The notes under the pieces are model-generated. The model searched no databases. It was not told the origin of the DNA and worked only from the letters and a program-made list of their open reading frames with translations. Below, piece after piece: positions 9,248 through 17,173 of a stretch of DNA of 64,000 nt (positions within the stretch are counted from its first letter, which is position 1; every line of letters starts with the position of its first letter). The DNA is taken from contig JAWLAE010000003.1 in NCBI GenBank assembly GCA_041395625.1, positions 310,001 to 374,000 of the forward strand, written 5' to 3'. This stretch comes from CADEED01 sp041395625. Lineage in GTDB: Bacteria; Pseudomonadota; Gammaproteobacteria; Steroidobacterales; Steroidobacteraceae. The translations under genes were made by a program, and so were the position numbers.

Positions 9248-12200
9248 ATGTTGACCGAAAAAGCGCCTGATCTTGGGTCGCATCTGGCACGTTGCCTCAT
9301 CGCCGCGCTGGCGAGCGCCACCCTGTCCGGCTGTTTCGAGGAGCCGCAGCAACTCGAGCTACCGGAGACGCCCATTCTGGAGGTTCCGCCGCCACCGCCC
9401 ACGGAACCTACGCCAGCGCCGCCGGTGGAAGAGATAGGCGTGGCCGCTCGAACTTGGGAACTGACCTCACTCGACGTGAAAGGCAAGAGAGTCGCGATCG
9501 AGGGCGAAGGAACTATCAACGGTGAGGTGAATGAGACGCGCCGCGTTGGCGCGCTGACCTACGCGCCGAGCAATCGCGACGCATTTGCCGATGTCGAGGT
9601 GTACTCAAGCCAGAGCGGCGCTACGTACTGGGTGGAAGCGGAGGCACCCATCGCCGATTTCTCTGACGCGGCCGCGAAGGCGGGGGCAAAGTCGGACCTG
9701 TCGCAATGGCATACGTTTCGCAAGAACGCCGTGGACGCGTCGCTTACGCTTACAATCTCAGAGCTTGCGATCGAGCTCGATGATTTCAACGACTTTCGAA
9801 CACGGCCGCCAGTTTGTTCGTGGATAGCGCCGGCCGTCACCGACCATCCGCGCTGCTTCGATCAGCTCTCCGGCGTCATTCGTTTCGGCGTAGCGGTACG
9901 CAGTCCTCGAGGCTCTGAATCCCTTATCGTCTACGGGCTTTATGCGGGATCGGCCCAGATTTTGGGTTACAACGGCGAATGGAATTGGCAGTTGGGCTAC
10001 GTCGATGCAATTTCCAGCGACTACTACCTTAATCAGCTATGGCAGCTTTCTCGTCGCCCGGTGCAATCGATATTTCGCCCCGAGCTTTTCGAGACCAGTA
10101 TCGGATCCATCGAACTATTGCCGATCGGTCAACAAGTATTCATTCGCCTGCGCAGTCCCGTGCGCGTCAGCGTCGATTTGTCGCGTGTACCGCAAGAGTC
10201 CAACTTCGAACTATGGATTAATGCCAACGCGGCCGCTTTGAACCGACGGGGTCGTGAATCCTACGCCCAGGCCCGATTCCGTGATCCGATCAGCGCAGGC
10301 GGTGTCGTCGTCGAGCAAACAGGACTCACCGAGCTGCGTGGCACTGCACCTAACGAAACGTTGCTACCGCCGGAGGCTGAGCCCTACGTTTGCGAGTTGC
10401 CCAATGACCAGGTGCTTCCGGCGTCCGCCGGCGTCGCGCAGTTCGCGCTCGATGCATACCTCGTGCCTGAATTCGAGCTACCAACCGCCACCGTCATGGT
10501 GCACCGGCAAGGTGGCGCGCAGGGACCATTAGCCGTACATGTACGCTCCGCGAGCGGTACTGCACTGGCCGGTACCGACTACGAGCCAGTCGATGAACTG
10601 ATTGTATTTCCCGACGGCGACGATGTGCCGCGGGCGGTGCGCATCAAGACCACCGACGACACGCTCGATCGTGGCGATCGTAGCCTGACGCTCAGTTTGA
10701 CGGCCGAACCCAACTGCGGCCGCATCGGCGGCCGCAATTCCACGACGGTCACGATCGTGGGCGACGATGGTGATCTCGGCGGCAGCGGTACGCCGCCGCC
10801 AATCGCTAACGAGTCGATCGGTGGCACCGTCACAGGCCTGATCGGCAGTGGACTCGTTCTCGAGGAGCGGATCGAGTTCGTGTCACTGCCCGTTACGAGT
10901 GACGGCCCATTCGCCTTCACGCGCAGCTACCCGATCGGCGCAAGTTACGACGTTCGCGTGCGCACCAATCCTTCGAACCCTGCGCAAGCATGCACGGTGT
11001 CGAACGGCACGGGTACCAACGCCGGTGGCGTCACGAACATCCTGATCAGCTGCGCACCGCCCGCGGCGACCACCGGCCTCGATCCAGGCTTTGGCAACGA
11101 CGGCCGAGTGAGTAGCAGCCTCGCAGGCGGCGCCATTGCCATGGCATTGCAGCCGGATGGCAAGTTGCTGGTGTTGAACGAGCAACGCAGGATTCAGCGA
11201 TTCAATACCGATGGGTCACTGGACACGGGTTTCGGCTCAGGCGGCAACGTGACCATCAGCTTTGGCGGCACGGGCGATCGCGTGCGTAGCCTCGCAGTGC
11301 AGTCCGACGGTCGGATACTGGCCGCGGGCAGTGTGTATCTCGACAACCAGGACGAGGATTTTGCGGTGGCGCGGCTGGATTCGACTGGAGGCCTTGATCC
11401 AAGCTTTGGTGTGGGCGGAAACGCCTATCTCGCGGCGCCAGGCCGTGTCGATCAGGGAGAGATCGTTCTCGTTCAAGCCGATGGCCGCATCGTCGTGGCG
11501 GGTGTGGTGGACGTTGCACCACCTCCCTTGCGCTCGTACGCAGATTTTGCCGTTGCTCGATTCAACTCGGATGGCTCGGTCGACAGGGGTTTTGGAACGG
11601 GCGGACGCACGATGGTCGATCTCGCAGGTCGCACGGATCTGGTGCGAGCCGCTGCCCTGCAGTCAGACGGCCGCATTGTCGTGGTAGGTCGGGTCGCCGA
11701 TGGCCCCAGCACCACACCTGACGTCGGCCTGGCGCGCTTCAACGGCGATGGCTCAGTCGACACCAGCTTCGGCAGCAGCGGCGTCGTGGTGCGCGACCTC
11801 AACGGTCAGGGTGCCTGGGACGAAGCCTCGAGTGTGGCCATCCAGAGCGACGGCAAAATCGTGATCTCGGCGCTCAACCGCTCGCCAGGCGCACCCAATC
11901 GATTCACGGTGGCCCGATTCAACGCCGACGGTTCGTTGGACAACGGATTTGCGACCAACGGCGTGTCGACGACGGCGTTCAGCAGCGGCGACGACTACAG
12001 CCGCGGGCTCGCGATCGAGCCGGGCGGGCGGATTGTCGCGGCGGGATCCACCGTCGGCGCTACGCCGCAATCGGACTTCGGACTATTGCGACTCATGCCC
12101 GATGGAACACTCGACACCGGCTTCGATGGCGATGGTCAGCTAACTATCGACTTCTTCGGCGCAACCGATGGTGCCAATGCTGTCCTCATCCAGCCCGACG

Positions 12201-12274
12201 GTCGCATTGTCGCGGCCGGGGTCGCTCGCAATGGCAGCTTCTTTGGCTTGGGCCTGGTCCGGATAGTGCCCTAG
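9248..12274 (+). CDS. Large lipoprotein with Calx-beta-like domain and delta-60 (beta-propeller) repeats
   Basis: 1008 residues. The N-terminus ends in a lipobox LSGC (Cys about 29), so it should be a lipoprotein; a Pro-rich linker follows. Residues ~400-500 resemble a Calx-beta domain (TATVMVHRQGGAQGP, GTDYEPVDELIVFPDGD). The last ~400 residues carry about seven delta-60 repeats with the recurring pattern LDPGFGxxG ... QPDGRIVVAG, about 50-60 residues each, likely folding as a propeller. A GGAG ribosome site precedes ATG 9248. It diverges from the ECF sigma/kinase genes and is a plausible member of that regulon. Substrate or ligand unknown. Confidence 0.88.
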   Translation: MLTEKAPDLGSHLARCLIAALASATLSGCFEEPQQLELPETPILEVPPPPPTEPTPAPPVEEIGVAARTWELTSLDVKGKRVAIEGEGTINGEVNETRRVGALTYAPSNRDAFADVEVYSSQSGATYWVEAEAPIADFSDAAAKAGAKSDLSQWHTFRKNAVDASLTLTISELAIELDDFNDFRTRPPVCSWIAPAVTDHPRCFDQLSGVIRFGVAVRSPRGSESLIVYGLYAGSAQILGYNGEWNWQLGYVDAISSDYYLNQLWQLSRRPVQSIFRPELFETSIGSIELLPIGQQVFIRLRSPVRVSVDLSRVPQESNFELWINANAAALNRRGRESYAQARFRDPISAGGVVVEQTGLTELRGTAPNETLLPPEAEPYVCELPNDQVLPASAGVAQFALDAYLVPEFELPTATVMVHRQGGAQGPLAVHVRSASGTALAGTDYEPVDELIVFPDGDDVPRAVRIKTTDDTLDRGDRSLTLSLTAEPNCGRIGGRNSTTVTIVGDDGDLGGSGTPPPIANESIGGTVTGLIGSGLVLEERIEFVSLPVTSDGPFAFTRSYPIGASYDVRVRTNPSNPAQACTVSNGTGTNAGGVTNILISCAPPAATTGLDPGFGNDGRVSSSLAGGAIAMALQPDGKLLVLNEQRRIQRFNTDGSLDTGFGSGGNVTISFGGTGDRVRSLAVQSDGRILAAGSVYLDNQDEDFAVARLDSTGGLDPSFGVGGNAYLAAPGRVDQGEIVLVQADGRIVVAGVVDVAPPPLRSYADFAVARFNSDGSVDRGFGTGGRTMVDLAGRTDLVRAAALQSDGRIVVVGRVADGPSTTPDVGLARFNGDGSVDTSFGSSGVVVRDLNGQGAWDEASSVAIQSDGKIVISALNRSPGAPNRFTVARFNADGSLDNGFATNGVSTTAFSSGDDYSRGLAIEPGGRIVAAGSTVGATPQSDFGLLRLMPDGTLDTGFDGDGQLTIDFFGATDGANAVLIQPDGRIVAAGVARNGSFFGLGLVRIVP

Positions 12275-12339
12275 CCGAGATCGCCAGACATGAATTTGGC
12301 TGTATGCTTCGGTATCTCGGAGCAGAAGCGGAGCGACCG

Positions 12340-13116
12340 ATGCCAGCTGGAGCCGCTAACGACGTCGGACGCGCGCTGCGCGAGCTATGTCTGGCGTTTC
12401 CGCGCGCCGAGGAGAAGAAGTCGCATGGCATGCTGACGTTTCGGGTGGGCGGCGGCAAAGTATTTCTCATGCACGCCGTCAATCACCATGGCGATGGTCG
12501 CGTGGCGCTGTGGCTGCCGATGCCGGACGGCGCGCAAGGCGACTATGTCGCCGACGAGCCCCAGTACTTTTTCGTTCCGCCCTATGTCGGGCCACGCGGG
12601 TGGTTAGGTGTGCGACTCGACAATGGGCTCGCGTGGCGGCGTATCAGCGAGCTGGTGCGCATGGCGTATGAGCAGGTCGCGCCGCCAAAGTTCGCGAAAA
12701 TGCTCGGCCGAACACCCGTCGTGCCGACACCACGCCAGCGAGTGACGGCGCGCGACACGGATCCGGCGCGGACGCCACGCGGCAAAGCCGTGCTCACTGC
12801 CATGCGATCCATCTGCCTGGCGCTGCCGGAGACCAGCGAAGGAACACAGTTCGGTTCACCGGTGTGGCGCGCTGGCAAGAAAGTGTTTGCACAAGCGTAT
12901 TGTTATGAGAAAGGCTGGCGTGTGGCCTTCTGGGTAGGCGTCGAGCAGCAGAGCCTGCTGACTCGGGATCCGCGCTACAGCATCCCGGCCTATCTCGGGC
13001 ACAACGGCTGGATCGCGCTGGATGTCTCCCGCTCGCATCGTGTCGGCGAGCTGTGCGCGCTGGCTGAATCCAGCTACCGGCACTTCGCGCTCAAACGGAT
13101 GCTGGCGCAGCTCTAG
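12340..13116 (+). CDS. Tandem MmcQ/YjbR-like (DUF419) domain protein
   Basis: 258 residues from ATG 12340, preferred over ATG 12304 because GCGGAG lies five bases upstream. Two copies of the same fold follow each other: the first around LCLAFPRAEEKKSHGMLTF, the second around ICLALPETSEGTQFGSPVW. Both have the YjbR pattern of an ALPE-like opening, F-R-V/G-x-K-x-F, and a W-x-x-V/L-x-L-D near the end (GWLGVRLD, GWIALDVS). Function in the family is uncertain, with DNA-binding or cysteine-related roles proposed. Its stop overlaps the convergent FMN-binding gene by four bases. Confidence 0.82.
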   Translation: MPAGAANDVGRALRELCLAFPRAEEKKSHGMLTFRVGGGKVFLMHAVNHHGDGRVALWLPMPDGAQGDYVADEPQYFFVPPYVGPRGWLGVRLDNGLAWRRISELVRMAYEQVAPPKFAKMLGRTPVVPTPRQRVTARDTDPARTPRGKAVLTAMRSICLALPETSEGTQFGSPVWRAGKKVFAQAYCYEKGWRVAFWVGVEQQSLLTRDPRYSIPAYLGHNGWIALDVSRSHRVGELCALAESSYRHFALKRMLAQL

Positions 13117-13628
13117 TTCGGCAGGAATCGAGCATGGATGGCGAGTATCTTCTTCACACCTTCGGCAATGTGTGTGCTGGAAAGCGTCGTGCCGGAGATG
13201 TTCGTCACCGCTTCGCTCGGATGCCACTTGCCGTGGGTCTTGCCGACGAATTCGGCACGCCACTCGGGCAGCGTCACGCCGCAATAGCCCTCGGCGCAGA
13301 CGAGTATTTCAATACCCTTGACCGCGCCGTCGGCATTCACCGCGACGAGATAGGTGACGATGTCGTTGAGGCCGTAGACCTGATCGAGGAACAGCCAACC
13401 GCCCTCGGCCACGCGCCATGCTTTCACCGCGGGGCGCAGGGCCGGCACTTGATAGATGCGCTTGAGGCGCTCGAAATTCTCGGGGCTCAGGCTGAAGTCG
13501 GCGGGCACCAGCGTGGCGCCCGGGAACAAACGCTGTTGGGCAGCTGCCAGTGTCTGGATATCGAGTGCAACGGCCGGCTGCACGAAGACTACTGCCGCAG
13601 CCGGCACCAGCAGGAAGCGCGAGTACAT
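13113..13628 (-). CDS. Secreted FMN-binding domain protein (flavinylation acceptor)
   Basis: 171 residues with a short signal peptide (FLLVPAAAVVFVQPAVA). The C-terminal half is an FMN-binding domain as in NqrC/RnfG, with the acceptor motif NISGTTLSST (about 145-154). By analogy a threonine there receives FMN from ApbE. Such proteins carry electrons outside the cytoplasm. An apbE gene lies 1.7 kb away on the other strand, next to a four-helix membrane protein, which supports a small electron-transfer module. It is the last gene of a three-gene minus-strand run. Confidence 0.86.
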   Translation of the reverse strand: MYSRFLLVPAAAVVFVQPAVALDIQTLAAAQQRLFPGATLVPADFSLSPENFERLKRIYQVPALRPAVKAWRVAEGGWLFLDQVYGLNDIVTYLVAVNADGAVKGIEILVCAEGYCGVTLPEWRAEFVGKTHGKWHPSEAVTNISGTTLSSTHIAEGVKKILAIHARFLPN

Positions 13629-13656
13629 GTCAGCGAGCAGCGCCGAGTGTCAACCC

Positions 13657-14853
13657 TCAAGCGTTGCGAATGAAGTGACGGGCGCCGAAGCCACGCAGCG
13701 CAGCGGGCGTCTCCTTCACGAAAGTAAAATGCTGCTGGCCGATTTCGGCGCTGAAATCGAGGCCGTGATAATCGAAGCTCCAGACCTCGTTGTTCCAGCG
13801 ATGGTCCCACCAGCGACCATACATGCTGCGCGGCGTGGATTTGACGCCGCCGCTCAGGAAATCGACGGGATAATACACACCGCCGGGCCGCGTCACGCGC
13901 GCCGCCTCGGCGATGACTGCGCGTGTGATGTGCGCGGGCAGCTCGTGATGCATGATGTAGCTGGTAGTCAGATCGAAATAACCATCAGGGAACTTCGTGT
14001 CTTCCGCGAGGCGCTGCGCAAAATTCGCCCCTACACCGAGATCACAGGCGCGCATGTGTGCATAACGCACCATCGGGCCGCCGACATCGACGCCCCAGAC
14101 CTCGGCTTCGGGAAAGCGCTCCTGCAAAGCCACAGTAAACTGACCAACACCGCAACCCATATCGAGGATGCGTTTCACCCTGCCATCCGCGGGGAGCGGC
14201 AGCGCGGCAGCGGTCGACCTGTGGATCTCGTCCTGCTCGTTGTGCCCGATCGTACCGACATAGAAGCTGTTAGTGCCGTAGTGATACATGTGGCCGGCGA
14301 ACGGATCGCCAACATAGCCGCCGGGCTGGATATGGATCTCATGCCGCGCGTACTGCGGAATGTCGAGCGCCGGATCGAGTTCGAGGGCACCGGGCCCGGC
14401 GCGGTCAGCCGTTTCCATTTCGGTCAGATAGCGGTCGGCGTGCTGGTGAAAATGATTCTGCAACGTCTTCCACGTGACCTGCTGATTCGCCAGCCAGGCC
14501 TTGGACGCGATGTTTATCGCCGGCTCGTTCTCGACCAGCGCGATCAACTCCTCCTTCGTCACGAGCGTGGTCGGATCGAGGCCATTGCGCGCCAGCACCC
14601 GATCGAGCGCCTGGTTGGACGCCGCGCGGATCAGCTTGCGGTGCATCAGGCGGAAGCCTTCGGTGAAACTCTGCTGGGCCTCCAGATCGAGTGTGCCGAA
14701 GCGCTCGAGCCGACCCAAGGCACCTCGCGGCTCGTAGTCCTTGAAGCCCAGCTTGGCAGTCGCCGCCGTCGCTTCGGCAGCCTGGCTCTGCAGCAATCCG
14801 CCGAGTGCCACCGAGGCAGTGGCGGCACCAAAGAATGTTCGACGACCGATCAT
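13657..14853 (-). CDS. Class I SAM-dependent methyltransferase with twin-arginine-type leader
   Basis: 398 residues. The start has GRRTFFG followed by a moderately hydrophobic Ala-rich stretch and QSQAAEA, which looks like a Tat or lipidless export signal. ATG 14853 has GGAG seven bases upstream, so the leader is not an artefact of a wrong start. The catalytic domain begins near residue 225 with motif I ILDMGCGVGQF, then VDVGGPM (acidic loop) and PDGYFDLTTSYIMHHEL. Residues 40-220 have no recognised domain. An exported SAM enzyme would lack its cofactor, which is odd. It sits between an unknown gene and the FMN-binding gene. Confidence 0.82.
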   Translation of the reverse strand: MIGRRTFFGAATASVALGGLLQSQAAEATAATAKLGFKDYEPRGALGRLERFGTLDLEAQQSFTEGFRLMHRKLIRAASNQALDRVLARNGLDPTTLVTKEELIALVENEPAINIASKAWLANQQVTWKTLQNHFHQHADRYLTEMETADRAGPGALELDPALDIPQYARHEIHIQPGGYVGDPFAGHMYHYGTNSFYVGTIGHNEQDEIHRSTAAALPLPADGRVKRILDMGCGVGQFTVALQERFPEAEVWGVDVGGPMVRYAHMRACDLGVGANFAQRLAEDTKFPDGYFDLTTSYIMHHELPAHITRAVIAEAARVTRPGGVYYPVDFLSGGVKSTPRSMYGRWWDHRWNNEVWSFDYHGLDFSAEIGQQHFTFVKETPAALRGFGARHFIRNA

Positions 14854-14884
14854 GGCATGCTCCAGTTGTTAGTCGCGCAGCGTC

Positions 14885-15250
14885 TCAGTCGCGCGCCGGG
14901 AAGTCCGCGCCGACACCGCGTGTGCCGTCGTTGCCGAGTGCGCCCAGCGTGAGCTCGATGAACCGGTCACGTTCGGCATCCCAGGCGGCGCTCTCCTCGG
15001 CGGACGGCTGGTACTGCTCGACCATGTCCGTCGTCACCCCAGCCTTGGACATGACAGCCTCGACGACCTTGAGCCGACGCTTCGTAGTCCACAGTTCTGC
15101 GCCCATCGCGATCACGCAGGAGACAAGGTTGTCGATCTGGGGGTTACCCAGAAACACGCCGGAATTGACGTCCGACGGGATCGCCTCGGCCGTGTAGGTA
15201 GGGCGCTTCGGCTGCGGTGTGCCTGGCGCGTCGGTCTGGGGCGTGGCCAT
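14885..15250 (-). CDS. Conserved-looking hypothetical protein upstream of the methyltransferase
   Basis: 121 residues, soluble, no signal peptide. ATG 15250 has a strong GAGGAG site. The middle is helical (DNLVSCVIAMGAELWTTKRRLKVVEAVM). The ends are Pro/Thr-rich and acidic. I do not recognise the family. The gap to the downstream methyltransferase is 31 bases, so they are probably one transcript, and the product may be a partner subunit. The apbE gene diverges 51 bases away. Confidence 0.7.
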   Translation of the reverse strand: MATPQTDAPGTPQPKRPTYTAEAIPSDVNSGVFLGNPQIDNLVSCVIAMGAELWTTKRRLKVVEAVMSKAGVTTDMVEQYQPSAEESAAWDAERDRFIELTLGALGNDGTRGVGADFPARD

Positions 15251-15301
15251 GGTGAGTGCTCCTCGTTACCTGCGTGCCCTTACTATGCCATTCTGGCGGC
15301 C

Positions 15302-16138
15302 GTGGTGGAACGCACGCAACCGTTGCTGGGCACGTTCGTCAGGATTCGGGTAGACGGTGTGCCGGCCCCGACGGCGCACGATCGGATCGAAGCTGCCTTT
15401 TCAGTCGTGCAAGTGCTCCATCGCCTGATGAGCTTCCATCGAGCGGACAGCGATGTCAGTCGTTTGAATCGCGACGCAGCCGCGGCGCCTGTCCTGGTCA
15501 GCGCGCACACTTGCGCCGTGCTGGCTCAGAGCCTTGAGCTGTCAGCCGCCTCGGGCGGGCTATTTGACATTACCGTGGCGGCTCAGCTCGTCGCCAGTGG
15601 CTTGCTGCCGCCGCCGACCACGGCACCCGTCGCGGCGGCCGGCGCGACTTGGCGCGATATCGAACTGCTCGACGGCAATCGGGTGCGGTTCCATCGACCA
15701 CTGTGGATCGATCTCGGCGGCATCGCGAAAGGCTACGCCGTCGACTTGGCAATGCGGCAGCTCGCGCAGGAGCCCGCAGCGATGAACTGCGTCAACGCCG
15801 GCGGCGATTTGCGGGTGGCGGGCCCGTGGACCGAACGCACGCTATTGCGGGTACCCGATCATCCAGTCGAGCAACTGCCCATCGTGGAGCTGCGCGATGC
15901 CAGCCTGGCCAGCAGCGCCTCGGTAGTCAGCGCCCATATACATGGCGGCAGTCGCCGCGCGGTCAGCGGCGACCAATTCGTATCAGTCATCGCGCGCGAT
16001 TGCGCCGTGGCGGACGCGCTGACGAAAGTGGTGCTCGCCGATGCCGCAGCGGCCGCGGCCGTGTTGCGGCGATTCTCCGCCACCGCGCATCTGTATGATC
16101 GCCGCGCTGGATGGCGGACGCTGGGAGTGGCAGCTTGA
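15302..16138 (+). CDS. apbE: FAD:protein FMN transferase
   Basis: 278 residues, GTG start. Hallmarks of ApbE are present: MSFHRADSDVSRLN near residue 40, the FDITV segment, LWIDLGGIAKGYAVD (FAD/Mg site), CVNAGGDL, and a C-terminal DALTKVVL. ApbE moves FMN from FAD to a Thr of acceptor proteins in the periplasm. This copy has no obvious signal peptide from the chosen start, so either the N-terminus is longer or it acts differently. It is followed, with overlap, by a membrane protein, and the likely acceptor is the FMN-binding protein at 13113-13628. Confidence 0.92.
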   Translation: MVERTQPLLGTFVRIRVDGVPAPTAHDRIEAAFSVVQVLHRLMSFHRADSDVSRLNRDAAAAPVLVSAHTCAVLAQSLELSAASGGLFDITVAAQLVASGLLPPPTTAPVAAAGATWRDIELLDGNRVRFHRPLWIDLGGIAKGYAVDLAMRQLAQEPAAMNCVNAGGDLRVAGPWTERTLLRVPDHPVEQLPIVELRDASLASSASVVSAHIHGGSRRAVSGDQFVSVIARDCAVADALTKVVLADAAAAAAVLRRFSATAHLYDRRAGWRTLGVAA

Positions 16139-16593
16139 AGAGCGAAGCAAGGGGTGCGCGAGTAGGCGCGTTGGGAACACGCCGGCGGCTCACCCTGTAT
16201 GTCATTTCGAGCGGCGTTTGGCTCACCGGTGCCGTGTGGTTGATCTATCACTACTTCGTCCGCAGCGTCGACCAGTTCGGCTTCGAGAATCCGCATCCGG
16301 ATCAGCAAGCCTGGTTGATCGCACATGCTGCTTTTGGCGTGGCGGCAGTGTGGATCTTCGGCGTGCTCTGGCCTGGGCACATCATCCGCGGCTGGAATGC
16401 GCGGGTGCGCCGGACATCGGGCGGCTGGCTGTTCGGCGTCGTCGCGTGGCTCGCGCTCACGGGGCTCGCCCTCTACTACATTGGCAACGCCGTCTGGCGC
16501 GAGTGGACGTCACTCAGCCACTGGATCGTCGGCCTGGCAGCATTGCTGCCCTTCCTGATCCACCTGCTGACGCGGCCCCCACGAAGGCCCTAG
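16135..16593 (+). CDS. Four-helix membrane protein, possible b-type cytochrome partner of ApbE system
   Basis: 152 residues from TTG 16135, with GGGAG seven bases upstream; ATG 16111 is an alternative giving eight more residues. Four hydrophobic helices are visible. Histidines fall within or at the ends of helices (LIYHYFV, AHAAFG, PGHIIRGW, SHWIVGL, FLIHLL), a pattern suited to binding heme b, as in DUF4405-like proteins found with flavinylated domains. The start overlaps the apbE stop. Electron transfer between the quinone pool and the FMN-binding protein is the inferred role. Confidence 0.75.
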   Translation: MKSEARGARVGALGTRRRLTLYVISSGVWLTGAVWLIYHYFVRSVDQFGFENPHPDQQAWLIAHAAFGVAAVWIFGVLWPGHIIRGWNARVRRTSGGWLFGVVAWLALTGLALYYIGNAVWREWTSLSHWIVGLAALLPFLIHLLTRPPRRP

Positions 16594-16634
16594 GGCGCGA
16601 AATGTGACAGAGCGAGGCTTCTGGGCCCCCGCTG

Positions 16635-16682
16635 TTGACTACTCCTGCATTTTTATGCATAATTTTTGGGATATTATGCATG
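16635..16682 (+). promoter_or_regulatory. argR promoter overlapped by two ARG boxes
   Basis: TTGACT (16635-16640) and CATAAT (16658-16663) are spaced 17 bases, a good sigma-70 promoter. Two ARG-box cores overlap it. Box 1 at 16646-16659 is a perfect palindrome (TGCAT-TTTT-ATGCA). Box 2 at 16667-16680 is half conserved (TGGGA-TATT-ATGCA). Their centres are 21 bp apart, the canonical 18-bp boxes with 3-bp gap bound by an ArgR hexamer. The transcript would start near 16670, so ArgR bound here should block it: autoregulation of argR and the downstream arg genes. Confidence 0.82.
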
Positions 16683-16707
16683 CGTCACCGGCTAGTCTGA
16701 TAGCACC

Positions 16708-17166
16708 ATGTTGAACGACCAGCACCGCGAAGCCCGCCGCACGGCCATCGTGCGCCTGCTGCGTCAGACGCCTGTGCGCAAACAGGCCGAACTCGCGCGC
16801 CTGCTCAAGCGGGAGGGCCATGCGGTCACGCAATCGTCGATCAGCCGCGATCTGCGCGAGCTGGGTGTACTGAAGGCCAGCGACCGCTATGTGCTGCCCG
16901 GGGACGCCGATGTCGCCGCGCATACGCGCGACAACTTCGGCGCGCTCGCCCAATTCGTGCGCGACGTACGCACGGCGGGGCCGTCCCTGACCGTGGTCAA
17001 GTGCACCGTGGGTGCCGCGCAGAGCGTGGCGGCAGCCATCGACAAATGCGAGTGGCCCGAGGTCGTCGGTACGGTCTCGGGCGACGACACACTTTTTCTC
17101 GCCACCGGCGATGGTCACGCGCAGGCGCGCCTGGTCGAACGTCTGCACCGTATTTTCGGAGTCTAG
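16708..17166 (+). CDS. argR: Arginine repressor
   Basis: 152 residues, normal length. The N-terminal winged helix has TQSSISRDLRELGVLK (about 41-56), the ArgR DNA-binding signature. The C-terminal oligomerisation and arginine-binding domain includes the GTVSGDDTLFLAT motif (GT-x-x-GDDT). It is a hexameric, arginine-dependent repressor. The operator lies just upstream, and argG starts seven bases after the stop, so the regulator heads the operon it controls. Confidence 0.96.
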   Translation: MLNDQHREARRTAIVRLLRQTPVRKQAELARLLKREGHAVTQSSISRDLRELGVLKASDRYVLPGDADVAAHTRDNFGALAQFVRDVRTAGPSLTVVKCTVGAAQSVAAAIDKCEWPEVVGTVSGDDTLFLATGDGHAQARLVERLHRIFGV

Positions 17167-17173
17167 TCTCACC

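Noticed and set aside
11090..12270. Regularly spaced repeats that could suggest a repeat array
   Set aside because: They are in-frame protein repeats (delta-60 blades) with variable DNA, not CRISPR or satellite DNA.
13456..14952. 498-codon plus-strand frame
   Set aside because: Antisense shadow of the methyltransferase; no start context and no recognisable domain.
16111..16134. ATG 16111 as start of the four-helix membrane protein
   Set aside because: It lacks a ribosome site and lies inside apbE, while TTG 16135 has GGGAG at good spacing. Kept as an alternative only.
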